Assembly: GCA_016256075.1 (NCBI GenBank) | Contig: SDVU01000821.1 | Coordinates: forward strand, 1 to 10,304 | DNA from: Dictyocoela muelleri | Lineage: Eukaryota > Microsporidia | DNA: 10,304 nucleotides | Reading direction: 5' to 3' | Shown: positions 1 through 7,687 of the stretch, one piece after another | Layout: each line of letters starts with the position of its first letter | How positions within the stretch are numbered: the stretch's first letter is position 1 | Notes under the pieces: model-generated | Told to the model about the DNA's origin: nothing | The model's database searches: none | What the model saw: the letters and a program-made list of their open reading frames with translations, nothing else | Made by a program: the position numbers and the translations under genes

Positions 1-81
1 GTGATAAAAAAATTTCGTGTGTTGTTTTATCTGGCAAATCCCAAATGTTTTTCATGGGTATATTTTATTTTATTTTTTCTT

Positions 82-126
82 AAGGCTGTAAAACAGCCCT
101 CCCAAGGTGGGCTGTTTTACAGCCTT
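82..126. repeat. GC-richer 18-bp inverted repeat made of two mini-hairpins
   Basis: An 18-bp arm at 82-99 (AAGGCTGTAAAACAGCCC) is perfectly complementary to 109-126, with a 9-base spacer. Each arm is also a small hairpin (GGCTGT-AAA-ACAGCC), so the site can fold as one long hairpin or as two short ones. It is far more GC-rich than its surroundings. It may be the end of a transposable element or a protein-binding site; nothing in the window decides this. Confidence 0.85.
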
Positions 127-131
127 GCTTC

Positions 132-248
132 ACTTTCTCATAAAATTTTTGTCCATTATTTTAAATAATTTTTTTATTAAATATTTTATAATAAATATTT
201 TTAAAAAATATTTATTAAAAATAATGGTCAAAAATTTTATAAGAAAGT
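132..248. repeat. AT-rich inverted repeat, possible small MITE
   Basis: The outer part, ACTTTCTCATAAAATTTTTG, is matched in inverted orientation at the right end (reverse complement ACTTTCTTATAAAATTTTTG). The pairing continues through GTCCATTATTTT towards a centre near 188. The total length is 117 bp. No open reading frame lies inside and no clear target duplication was seen. It sits between the hairpin at 82-126 and the MITE at 260-536, so this end of the window is a cluster of palindromes. Confidence 0.7.
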
Positions 249-259
249 TAAATTTCTAA

Positions 260-536
260 CCGGTCAGGCTAACCAAAATTTTTTTTCTAAAAATAAAGTA
301 AAATGTTAAAAATAAATATATTTTTACATGGTAAACTCTGAAATGGTTGCCTTTTTCTATAGAAATAATTAATTATATCATATTTATTGATTTAGCAAGG
401 CCAAATTAGGAAATATCATAAAATTATTTATTTGTATAGAAAAATGCAAAGATTTCAGAGTTTAACATGTGAAAATATGTTTATTTCTAACATTTTACTT
501 TATTTTTAGAATAAAAATTTTGGGTAGCCTGACCGG
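260..536. mobile_element. 277-bp fold-back MITE, termini CCGGTCAGGCTA
   Basis: The left end starts CCGGTCAGGCTAACCAAAAT and the reverse complement of the right end starts CCGGTCAGGCTACCCAAAAT. The two arms match with few differences for at least 85 bp and more loosely to a centre near 398, so nearly the whole element is one palindrome. There is no coding capacity. That is the structure of a non-autonomous fold-back MITE. I could not find a convincing target site duplication, so the superfamily is unassigned and the exact ends may be off by a few bases. Confidence 0.8.
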
Positions 537-1214
537 AGTAGGACCATATTTTTCTTCTTTTAGATAACTTTAGTGGTCATAAAATATAAAATATGACAAA
601 TATTGAACTAATGTTTTTCTACTAAATTTAACTCAATAATTCAGCCTATGGATGAAGGAATCGTCAATTCTTTTTGAGTCGTAGCTTAAACTTCAATGAA
701 AATTTTCAAATTCATAATGCATTGACATTTGATCTTACACATTCAGATATAATAAAAAAATAACTTTTTGATTGTGATAAACTGGATTGAGAAAGTTTTT
801 TGAGAAATGAATCTTGATGTAATAGAAAAATGTTCAAAAAGACGAAAATTATCGTAAATTAAGTTACAGATTTTTCGCTTTTGGACGAAATTTGGATTAT
901 AAGGAGGAGAGCTCACAAGCGACAATTAGTTGATTTTGAAGATGTTGCGTATTCAACTAAAAGTAATCTAAATATATCTAGTTGCAAAACAGTCTTGGAT
1001 ACTTTGAGAACAACATCTAATGTTTGGAATCGTGTAAATCAAAATATACCAAAGGATATATAGATTTAAAAGACAAAAAAAATCCGAATACTTAGATAAG
1101 TTTTACAAAGATAAGCCATATTTTTATTTCAATAAACGTAATAGATATTAACTATGCGGAATTTTATTGTAATTATAACTTGTCGATTTTTTTTATCCAT
1201 TCGATTATTTTAGT
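537..1214. other. AT-rich stretch without a supported gene
   Basis: No gene is supported here. One open plus-strand stretch (863-1063) encodes about 66 codons containing IRRRAHKRQLVDFEDVAYST, but it has no ATG start near its beginning and matches no family I recognise. It could be an upstream remnant of the Tc1/mariner transposase that follows, or of another decayed element. The rest is AT-rich sequence with stops in all frames. Confidence 0.5.
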
Positions 1215-1634
1215 CCCATTTTTGAAAAGGTGACTAAAGAAATCGACTTAAACCGTATATACAACATAATTAATAAAATAAAAAATAAAACATTTTTACA
1301 TGAAACTATTCGTTTTCTACAAATATTAAGAAAATCACAGGGGCATTGTAGAAAGAAAAAGGGTAAAAGTAACACAAAAAGTCTTAAAAAAATTGAAATG
1401 ATTGATAAACGACGAGAAAAATAAAAAAAAATATCAAAATATCAATATTTCATTAAAAGCAGCATATAAATTGTTCCGTAAAATACACAAAGCATGGAAA
1501 GTGGTGACCTACATCCACAATCATTAAAAATAAATGAAGTAAAGTTAAATACGATACAGATGCAAAACTTTGAGTGTGCGAATTATAGCCGTTGGTTTCA
1601 CGTATACTCGGATAGGATAAAAAACACCTTTATC

Positions 1635-1804
1635 ATATCCAGGCTATGATATATCAACATTAAAAATTTATAGAATTTTTAATGTGGGTATTACTAAAAA
1701 ATAGAATGAATAAATATTAAAATAGGAACAACGAAACGAACAAAGAATATCAATTAGGATTTTATATGTTTGTAAAATTATTACGCAGTGAATAAATAAT
1801 TTAA
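1635..1804. other. About 170-bp insertion in the transposase remnant
   Basis: The transposase reads NTFI up to 1634 and IDETGF from 1805. Placed side by side, these give the expected family sequence just before the first catalytic Asp, so the bases between look like an insertion. The segment contains a 12-bp-arm hairpin (ACATTAAAAATT / AATTTTTAATGT, about 1657-1685) but no obvious terminal repeats or target duplication. Its nature is unknown. It could instead be the diverged result of a local rearrangement. Confidence 0.5.
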
Positions 1805-1911
1805 ATTGACGAAACGGGCTTTAAACTGTAAACTTCAACAAATTATGGTTATAATTATTTGGGTGAGATTGATTTTTTAAAATTTCCTACATCGAAAGGT
1901 ATAAAACAATC

Positions 1912-2202
1912 GGTACTAACCCTCTTTGGGGACGTCAATAAATTTAAGATGGCAAGGAACCGGAATAATAACTGATATATCAAATTCTCAGTTGTTCAAT
2001 AATCCTGCAACAGTTTTTTATAATTAGCCCAATATTTATATTTCCTATTTTGGCAGAGACAAATTAAGTAAATTATAAATATTTGACTAATTATAAAAAA
2101 CTGTTCCAGGATTGTTGAACAACGGAGAATTTGATATATCAGTTATTATTTCCGTTTCTTGCCATCTTAAATTTCCTGACGTCCCTAAAGCGGGTTAGTA
2201 CC
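1912..2202. mobile_element. 291-bp palindromic MITE with 8-bp target duplication
   Basis: The left end begins GGTACTAACCCTCTTTGGGG and the reverse complement of the right end begins GGTACTAACCCGCTTTAGGG. The arms pair for about 129 bp around a loop near 2041-2073. The element is flanked by AAACAATC (1904-1911) and AACCAATC (2203-2210), a 7/8 direct repeat in the correct register. It lies inside the Tc1/mariner transposase: dropping the element and one flanking copy leaves the continuous reading GIKQSVCFVISKNG, which confirms both ends. Termini starting GG with an 8-bp duplication fit Merlin-type mobilisation; hAT also makes 8-bp duplications, so the superfamily is an inference. It carries no gene. 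Confidence 0.9.
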
Positions 2203-2639
2203 AACCAATCAGTTTGCTTTGTAATTTCTAAAAACGGGATTTTACAATATAAAATTAATGTGCGTGAATATAATATTTTCAAAATCATTGGGGTTTTAAA
2301 TGAATTACATGAAAACGTCAGTTTCGAGAGAAAAACAGTTATTACGGATATTGTTCCATTTCATAAGTCATTAGACCTTAGGGATGGTTTATCCAAAAAA
2401 GATAAGCATGATATATTTTCCTCCATATTGTCTTTAATTAAACTCAATTGGAGAAGTTTTTTTTGTTAATAAAAAGCAAATATCATGTGATTAAACCACG
2501 AACAATTTACAAATTGACGATTATAATTAATATTACGAGCGCATTCGAAAATAAAAAGTTAGATGATTTGAAGCCCTAAACATAAAAAATCTTTTTGATG
2601 AAAATATTGAAAGGACAAGAAATTAATTGAAGAATTCCC

Positions 2640-3142
2640 CGCTTCGTTATAAAATAATTATATTTTTATTATTTTATTTATTCTTATTAGCCCTTTTTAT
2701 CACTTTTCGACGTAATATAACCATTTCAACATCTTTTCTATTCTTTTAATCTTTTTTAACTCATGTCAACTCTTTTTGACCTAGTGTAATTCTTTTAACT
2801 TAGAGTAACTCTGTTTAAATTATATCTATATTTTTTTAAATCAATTAGAATTATCTTTATTTCATTACATTTTGCCCTAATTACAACATATTGAATTTAT
2901 TTCAATCTTATTTTAATAAAGAATCTTTATTGTTTTAATTTCGTACAATAGAAATTTTTTACCTTAATTTTGTCTATATTAATGAAAATTTTAGTATATA
3001 TTAATGCATGACTGTGTAAAAATGTGCATCGAGACTTTTTATTTCAGAATTTAATAGAACCTTAAAAATGAAACATAATATATTCAATTAAAAATGTAAA
3101 ATAAATATTTCAAATACCTTAAATAATCGCAAATACCTAAAT
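2640..3142. other. AT-rich gene-free spacer
   Basis: No reading frame, RNA gene or element end was recognised here. The only structure is the faint tandem repeat described separately at about 2757-2879. The right end contains CAAATACC(T)TAAATAATC repeats, which the hAT-type element at 3143 interrupts. Confidence 0.6.
2757..2879. repeat. Degenerate tandem repeat, period about 19-21 bp
   Basis: Successive units read TAACTCATGTCAACTCTTTT, GACCTAGTGTAATTCTTTT, AACTTAGAGTAACTCTGTTT, then two or three more diverged units ending in T-runs. Phasing is kept for about six units, but identity falls quickly. This is probably an old minisatellite. Chance similarity in AT-rich sequence cannot be excluded for the outer units. 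Confidence 0.4.
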
Positions 3143-3692
3143 CAGGGTGTCAAAAACGCGGCCCGTCATAGGTTTTTGTGTGGTGTGAGTTTTTTTTAAA
3201 CTGCTATTTTTTGTCTAGCTATAAACAGATATTTTTTTAATACAATAAAATATGCAATATAATTTTTTTAATGATTAAGTTTTGTGCTACGAGTATTTCT
3301 TTTTTTTTTCTTAGGCGCATATCGCTATTAACAGCTCCTTTCATATTTGCAACTAAATAAAAACTTGTTTTATTTAAAGCTTTCAAAAAACATTTATCTT
3401 CTATTATTAAGATTTCTTTCGCAAGGAAAATTTTTCCGACTTCGACCGACTTATAGGAGAATAGAATATATTTTAGGCTTAAAGATGAAATAAAAAACTA
3501 TACCTTCGTTAATACATTTTTATTTTAGGAATCCATAACTTTTATTAAAGTAAAAAATTCAGTAATTTTTAATTTTTTATACAACCTTTTGCGCATTTCT
3601 TTTTGTGCGGCCCGCGAGAAAAATTTTTGAATAAAAATGGTCCTCCCTCTTATATGAGTTTGACACGCTTGCCTTAAATAATCCCAAATACT
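3115..3692. repeat. Tandem CAAATACCTTAAATAATC-type repeat split by an insertion
   Basis: CAAATACCTTAAATAATCG is followed by CAAATACCTAAAT on the left of the hAT-type element. CCTTAAATAATCCCAAATAC resumes on its right. With the insert and one target copy removed, the site is two units of a 19-bp direct repeat. The element therefore landed in a pre-existing short tandem repeat. Confidence 0.6.
3143..3671. mobile_element. 529-bp non-autonomous hAT-type element
   Basis: The left terminus CAGGGTGTCAAAAACGCGG and the reverse complement of the right terminus, CAAGCGTGTCAAACTCATAT, are the CAGGGGTGTCAAACTC-type ends known from hAT transposons. Subterminal GCGGCCCG (left) and GCGGCCCGCG (right) motifs stand out in otherwise very AT-rich DNA. 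The flanks ACCTAAAT (3135-3142) and CCTTAAAT (3672-3679) are an imperfect 8-bp target duplication, the hAT length. No transposase frame is recognisable inside, so it is a MITE or an internally deleted copy that depends on an element elsewhere. Confidence 0.82.
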
Positions 3693-3755
3693 TTTAATCT
3701 AATAAAAACTCGTTTAAATAATATTAATTTAGATTTAAAATAATACTAATTAATC

Positions 3756-3761
3756 TTTATT
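3756..3761 (-). terminator. Possible polyadenylation signal AATAAA for exportin-1
   Basis: On the minus strand, AATAAA lies about 28 bases past the stop codon of exportin-1, a plausible place for 3' end formation. In DNA this AT-rich the hexamer is common by chance, so position is the only support. Confidence 0.4.
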
Positions 3762-3788
3762 TAAGACTTAGAAATGTACCTTATAAAT

Positions 3789-6700
3789 TTAATTACGAAG
3801 ACAACGAATCCTCATTTCCAAGAGTTTCTTTTCATCATCAACTTCATCGGTATTCTCAATAATTTGAACTCTTTTCCTGAAATCACCAACATGATCTGCA
3901 AAAAGTTGTTCATTTCCAAGCAAGGAAAATAATCCTTCTTTAAAAATCATTCTAAATTCAATGGGAATATTTGAAAATGCTCCTATCAGCTGATCAATAT
4001 GTTGCTCAACGGTAATTTTAAATGTTGATTCTAATATTTCCCTGTAATTCAAAATTAAAAATAAGAAATTAATCGCAGATTTATAGTTTCCTTCAAAAAT
4101 CACACCGAAAATGTTATCCAGGGTCAACAAATAAAATTTTTTAAAAAATGAAAAATTTTTCGATGAAAAATTTTTCATGAAAATAAGATTTAAAAGATCA
4201 GTTGCCTTTTCGCGAATATTTTCTTTCATCATAAGACCCGTTAAAATCAAATTATAAGACTTTTCAAATAATTTTTCATCGGCAAAAAACAGAGGAAAAA
4301 AAATACCATAACGGTTGTTTAAGAGGGATGATAAGAGATTCAAATAAGAATTTGCAAAATCAACGTCGGAAATGTCATCAATTGGCGGTAAAATATTTTT
4401 CAGCACAAAATTATCAATTAAAAAATTTTTATCTAAAGATTCAGGACCTGAATTGCCTAAAGTATGAGGATCGTTGCTTAATTGTTTTTCAGATTGGGGG
4501 TTAAATTCGAGGATATTAACAATTTCACTCAAAAGATCAAACAAAAGATATTCCTTCGTTATTAAAAAATCATTTACAACGTCAAGAGATGCTGAAATAC
4601 ATTCTTTTTTGAAAGAGTTTCTATCATCGATTGATCCAATAGTAATTTTAGGTATTGATTTAACGATTGAGACAAAACAATAAATCATATCGGCTCTCAG
4701 ATTCTGGTCAGGCCTTATATTTTTTATAACTCCATAGAGATTGAAGACTGGAGGGATAATTATTTTATTTTCCGATTTATTTTGATTATAATCAATTTTT
4801 CCTTCTTCCTTAGCCATAAGACTGTCATAACTAAAATTATAGTTAGGACTGTTTTGGTTACCAAAGTTGACATTATTGTTCATCAATGAATTCGGAAATG
4901 TCGAGTATAAAATTTCACATATTTTAAAATAATGAGAAAAATCTTTGACACTCGATGACTCGCTAATTCCAATCCTAGTCAGGTACAAATTCAAAAGGTT
5001 AATTTCTCTGTTCATGTCAAAATTCTTGTTAAGGTTTTGATTATTAAGGTTTTGATTATTAAGGTTTTGATTATTAAGGTTTTGATTATTAAGGTTTTGA
5101 TTATTAAGGTTTTGATTAAATTTACGATATTGAAATTTTAATACTTCAGATCTGCTCTGAATTACAAGGCAAATACTTCTGAAGACACTTCTTTTTTGAT
5201 AAAGCTCAAGACTTTTTGTGATTATCGATAAATTCAATAAAATATAAAAAATAGTAATTTCATTATCTTTTCTCGTCGTGTAAAACTCCTGAGGTCGTTT
5301 TTTACAGATATTTTCAAATGCATCACACGCCATGTCTTTAATTCCTTCATGCTCTTCGTCCATGAATTCAAAAATTTTGAAAATGACGGTCATGAAGAAT
5401 TTTTTGTTCGAGTCGAAGAAATTTGTAAATTGTGAGATCAAGAAAATTATGAGTGAGGCAATGATAGCCTTGTCATTTTTAGAAACCTTCATGCTGCATG
5501 TGTTCAGGAGACTTTTAAGGGCCGAAATAAATAATTCGTTTTCATCAGTTTTGTTTCCATATTTAGATAAATTAATTGATCCTATGCTCCAACCAACTTT
5601 ATTCAGGTTCTCCATATTATCATCTTTCTTTATGTCTCTCAGAAGAAATCTTTGTGTCTCATCAGGAATTAAACTGCAGATCAAATTTATCCCTTCCTTC
5701 ATGAGATTTATAAATGATATCATTTCAGTATCTGTCATTTTTTCTTTAACAATCTCGCCATACTCGTTCTCCACGACTAAAATTTCTGTTGGCCTCGGCA
5801 TTTTGTAAATAAAAATATTTAAAAGTCGTTCCAGGATGTATCGATTTTTGAACAAAAGGAGTAAAATTTGATTGTCATTGTGAAGATTTTCGTTCTTAAA
5901 ATTTTTATAGTTATTAAGGTTCTTGAAATTCTTCAAATTGCTCTTAAAATCATTTAAATCGCTCAGCAAAGAAATCCAGAAATTTAAAATAACCTTAAAA
6001 ATTTCATGATCATTAACTTGGCTTATTTCAAGAAGATGATTAATCCCGTAAATTACAATTTCAGGATCGAAAATTGATAATTTCTTTTCGTAAAAATTTG
6101 ATAAAAAATGAGAAACTATTTTTATAAATCGTTTTTCTTCTTCAATTAACGTTTGGTAGACTATGGAAAGATTTTTTTTACTTTCAAAATAAATGTTAAG
6201 GAATTGAATAGTAATTTTGTGAATCAGGTTTAGTTTGTTGGTTTTTAGATTTTCAGGTAATCTTTTATGGTGAAAGCAAATTTCATTTGATAGACAGGTA
6301 CAGGTTTTATTCGCGATATTATTCTGGTTGTCGATTTGATCTTCTGTATCATTCATGTTTTCCTTCATAATCTTAAATCTTGAGATTTCAAAGAGACACT
6401 CAAAAACATCTACTGGTGCTTGACTGATGTGGAAAAGAATTAATTCAATTATCTCGGAATTGAACAAAAAAGTCTCATCAATTTCTTTTATCATGGAATT
6501 AAGACACTTTAATGCTGGTTTGAGCAATTGATCTTTAGCTTCACTCTGGAGTATGACCTGAATAAAATTTATGATTTTTGGGTTGTCTTGTTGCAAATGT
6601 CTCGAAATTTTTATTTTTTTGACGGTAGTTAGGGTCTCATTCAATTCTGCATTTTCGCTGTTTATCTGGTCATTTAGAAGACGTAGGATGTCAAGTGTAT

Positions 6701-7139
6701 TTGAACATACTTTTATATCTGACTGTGATGCTGAAATAATCTCATCAATAAATGTTGGCCACTTATCAGGCCACTCCTTTTTAATAATCTGAATTAGTAT
6801 ATGATTAAGCTTTTTAAGGACTATTTGATCTCCGCCACAGCTGCTCATAATAAGGTTTATTATATAATTTTTTATCGTTTTTCGTTGTTCGTCGGGAAAT
6901 GAAAGCCATCTTGTTTTAACAGACTCGTCAAGGATCATCAGTGAAAATAAAATTGACTCTTTTTGTTTAGATCTCCTGAGAATTGTATCAATATGTTGGA
7001 TTGATGAAGGTGATTCTTTGAATTGCATGAGAATTTGTTCTGACTGAGTTTTTGTGGGTGAATTTGGTGATAAGGCATCGAGAACTAGGAAATCGAATTC
7101 GGTAATGTCGAACGGTTCGTTGAAATTTAAAATAGACAT
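3789..7139 (-). CDS. XPO1: Exportin-1 (CRM1), nuclear export receptor
   Basis: This 1116-residue HEAT-repeat karyopherin carries cargo with leucine-rich nuclear export signals out of the nucleus together with Ran-GTP. The N-terminal importin-beta-like part holds the family sequence IIKKEWPDKWPTFIDEII (about 118-135). The HEAT9 loop is kept at 453-482 (ILVVENEYGEIVKEKMTDTE). The export-signal groove lies at 541-593: SLLNTCSMKVSKNDKAIIAS and FKIFEFMDEEHEG align with human 523-576, keeping L545, C548, K554, K557, A561, F574, F581, V585, K588 and F592. The CRM1 C-terminal region runs from about 720 to 1095, including EGLFSLLGNEQLF. Length is close to yeast and human (1084 and 1071). Oddities are an NQNLN x6 repeat at 675-704, an Asn-rich, Cys/His-containing insertion at about 262-300, and a C-terminus ending at IRCLRN without the usual tail. 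The ATG follows CCCCC, and an in-frame stop lies at 7158-7160. No introns are apparent. Confidence 0.97.
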   Translation of the reverse strand: MSILNFNEPFDITEFDFLVLDALSPNSPTKTQSEQILMQFKESPSSIQHIDTILRRSKQKESILFSLMILDESVKTRWLSFPDEQRKTIKNYIINLIMSSCGGDQIVLKKLNHILIQIIKKEWPDKWPTFIDEIISASQSDIKVCSNTLDILRLLNDQINSENAELNETLTTVKKIKISRHLQQDNPKIINFIQVILQSEAKDQLLKPALKCLNSMIKEIDETFLFNSEIIELILFHISQAPVDVFECLFEISRFKIMKENMNDTEDQIDNQNNIANKTCTCLSNEICFHHKRLPENLKTNKLNLIHKITIQFLNIYFESKKNLSIVYQTLIEEEKRFIKIVSHFLSNFYEKKLSIFDPEIVIYGINHLLEISQVNDHEIFKVILNFWISLLSDLNDFKSNLKNFKNLNNYKNFKNENLHNDNQILLLLFKNRYILERLLNIFIYKMPRPTEILVVENEYGEIVKEKMTDTEMISFINLMKEGINLICSLIPDETQRFLLRDIKKDDNMENLNKVGWSIGSINLSKYGNKTDENELFISALKSLLNTCSMKVSKNDKAIIASLIIFLISQFTNFFDSNKKFFMTVIFKIFEFMDEEHEGIKDMACDAFENICKKRPQEFYTTRKDNEITIFYILLNLSIITKSLELYQKRSVFRSICLVIQSRSEVLKFQYRKFNQNLNNQNLNNQNLNNQNLNNQNLNNQNLNKNFDMNREINLLNLYLTRIGISESSSVKDFSHYFKICEILYSTFPNSLMNNNVNFGNQNSPNYNFSYDSLMAKEEGKIDYNQNKSENKIIIPPVFNLYGVIKNIRPDQNLRADMIYCFVSIVKSIPKITIGSIDDRNSFKKECISASLDVVNDFLITKEYLLFDLLSEIVNILEFNPQSEKQLSNDPHTLGNSGPESLDKNFLIDNFVLKNILPPIDDISDVDFANSYLNLLSSLLNNRYGIFFPLFFADEKLFEKSYNLILTGLMMKENIREKATDLLNLIFMKNFSSKNFSFFKKFYLLTLDNIFGVIFEGNYKSAINFLFLILNYREILESTFKITVEQHIDQLIGAFSNIPIEFRMIFKEGLFSLLGNEQLFADHVGDFRKRVQIIENTDEVDDEKKLLEMRIRCLRN
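5028..5117 (-). repeat. Perfect in-frame minisatellite, 6 x 15 bp
   Basis: Six consecutive 15-bp units (plus strand about ATTAAGGTTTTGATT) encode NQNLN repeated six times at residues 675-704 of exportin-1. The units are identical apart from the first base of the 3'-most copy, which indicates recent expansion or ongoing homogenisation. The repeat falls in a loop between HEAT helices, where length change should be tolerated. Copy number probably varies between strains. Confidence 0.95.
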
Positions 7140-7144
7140 GGGGG
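7140..7144 (-). promoter_or_regulatory. CCCCC motif abutting the exportin-1 start codon
   Basis: On the coding strand the five bases directly before ATG are CCCCC, preceded by an AT-rich stretch (TTTTTATTAAAAAAAGATTA). Short C-runs (CCC-like motifs) just upstream of start codons are a known microsporidian expression signal tied to very short 5' leaders. Here it supports the chosen start and the proposed lineage. Confidence 0.6.
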
Positions 7145-7397
7145 TGATAATCTTTTTTTAATAAAAATTGCGTAACTGGGTGAAATTGATGTAAGCATGG
7201 TTATTAATTAAATGATTATTAATAATGTTTTTAAACAGAATATTTAAGGTTGATAAGTTTATTAAATGATTTAGTTAAGCTTATTAAATAGAATTGGTTA
7301 ACAAATTTTGGGTGTGATTTATTGGAACTTCTAAATTCTTAAATTTAAAATTTAGGGTAAAATATTATTCCAATGCCATTTTTATTAAAAATTTAGC

Positions 7398-7438
7398 ATC
7401 ATGCCTATTATATCCCCGGGGGATATAATAGGCATGAT
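7398..7438. repeat. Perfect 20-bp-arm palindrome, GGGGATATAATAGGCATGAT
   Basis: ATCATGCCTATTATATCCCC (7398-7417) is followed directly by its inverted copy to 7438, with one extra central G. The centre is CCCCGGGGG. The same motif recurs in plus orientation three times at 8090-8165. The outer flank TTAAAAATTT (7386-7395) is also mirrored just beyond the last distal copy, so 7386 to about 8177 could be one element with complex ends. No family with this terminus is known to me. Confidence 0.9.
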
Positions 7439-7687
7439 ATTAAAAATTTAAAAAAATTAAAAAAATCTAAAAATTTTTTAAAAAACGTCAAAAAGGTTTT
7501 TTTTATTATTTGTACGTATTTTTTTATTTCAAACACCTTCTGTTGGTCTTCTTCATGCATATCCATCATTAGTCTTCTTGTACTTATTGATAGACATGTC
7601 TGAAGGAATCATCAAACAATTTCTCTCATGGTGAATTAGGCGATATTCATGATGAAAATTTGGTTCTCGAGCGGGTTGGTTAGAGCC
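7439..7687. other. Gene-free segment between palindrome and MITE
   Basis: AT-rich at first, then a less AT-rich stretch (about 7540-7687) with a short open plus-strand frame containing GELGDIHDENLVLERVG before a stop. I recognise no domain. It may be internal sequence of the putative element bounded by the GATATAATAGGCATGAT repeats. Confidence 0.3.

Larger units (their letters stand above)
1215..2579 (+). pseudogene. Decayed Tc1/mariner-type (DDE_3) transposase
   Basis: Scattered plus-strand frames give the blocks of a Tc1/mariner transposase in the right order. These are a helix-turn-helix-like LNRIYNIINKIKNKTFLHE (about 1245-1303), a basic stretch (HCRKKKGKSNTK), SLKAAYKLF (about 1455-1480), ECANYSRWF (about 1575-1601), the first catalytic Asp in IDETGF (1805-1822), then TSTNYGY and PTSKG. 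After an inserted MITE come QSVCFVISKNGILQYKINV, a second catalytic Asp in ITDIVPFHKS (D at 2347-2349) and a C-terminal SKYHVIKPRTIYKL (about 2475-2516). The usual PxxNPIE-like third catalytic region is degraded (SLIKLNW). Several stops and frameshifts, plus two insertions (about 1635-1804 and 1912-2202), show it is dead. The N-terminal limit and the element's terminal repeats were not identified. Confidence 0.82.

Noticed and set aside
82-126. Bacterial-type intrinsic terminator
   Set aside because: The stem is strong, but the genome is eukaryotic, there is no upstream gene, and no T-run follows on either strand in the right position.
743-925. Minus-strand open frame of 60 codons
   Set aside because: No domain, no C-run before the start, very AT-rich composition, and it overlaps the equally unsupported plus-strand frame at 863-1063.
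2131-2469. Apparent 112-codon plus-strand gene
   Set aside because: Its start and first codons lie inside the MITE at 1912-2202. The rest is the middle and end of the Tc1/mariner transposase remnant, so it is not an independent gene.
4474-6792. Plus-strand open frames at 4474-4683, 5332-5808 and 6571-6792
   Set aside because: All lie antisense within exportin-1, which has clear family similarity throughout. They have no recognisable products.
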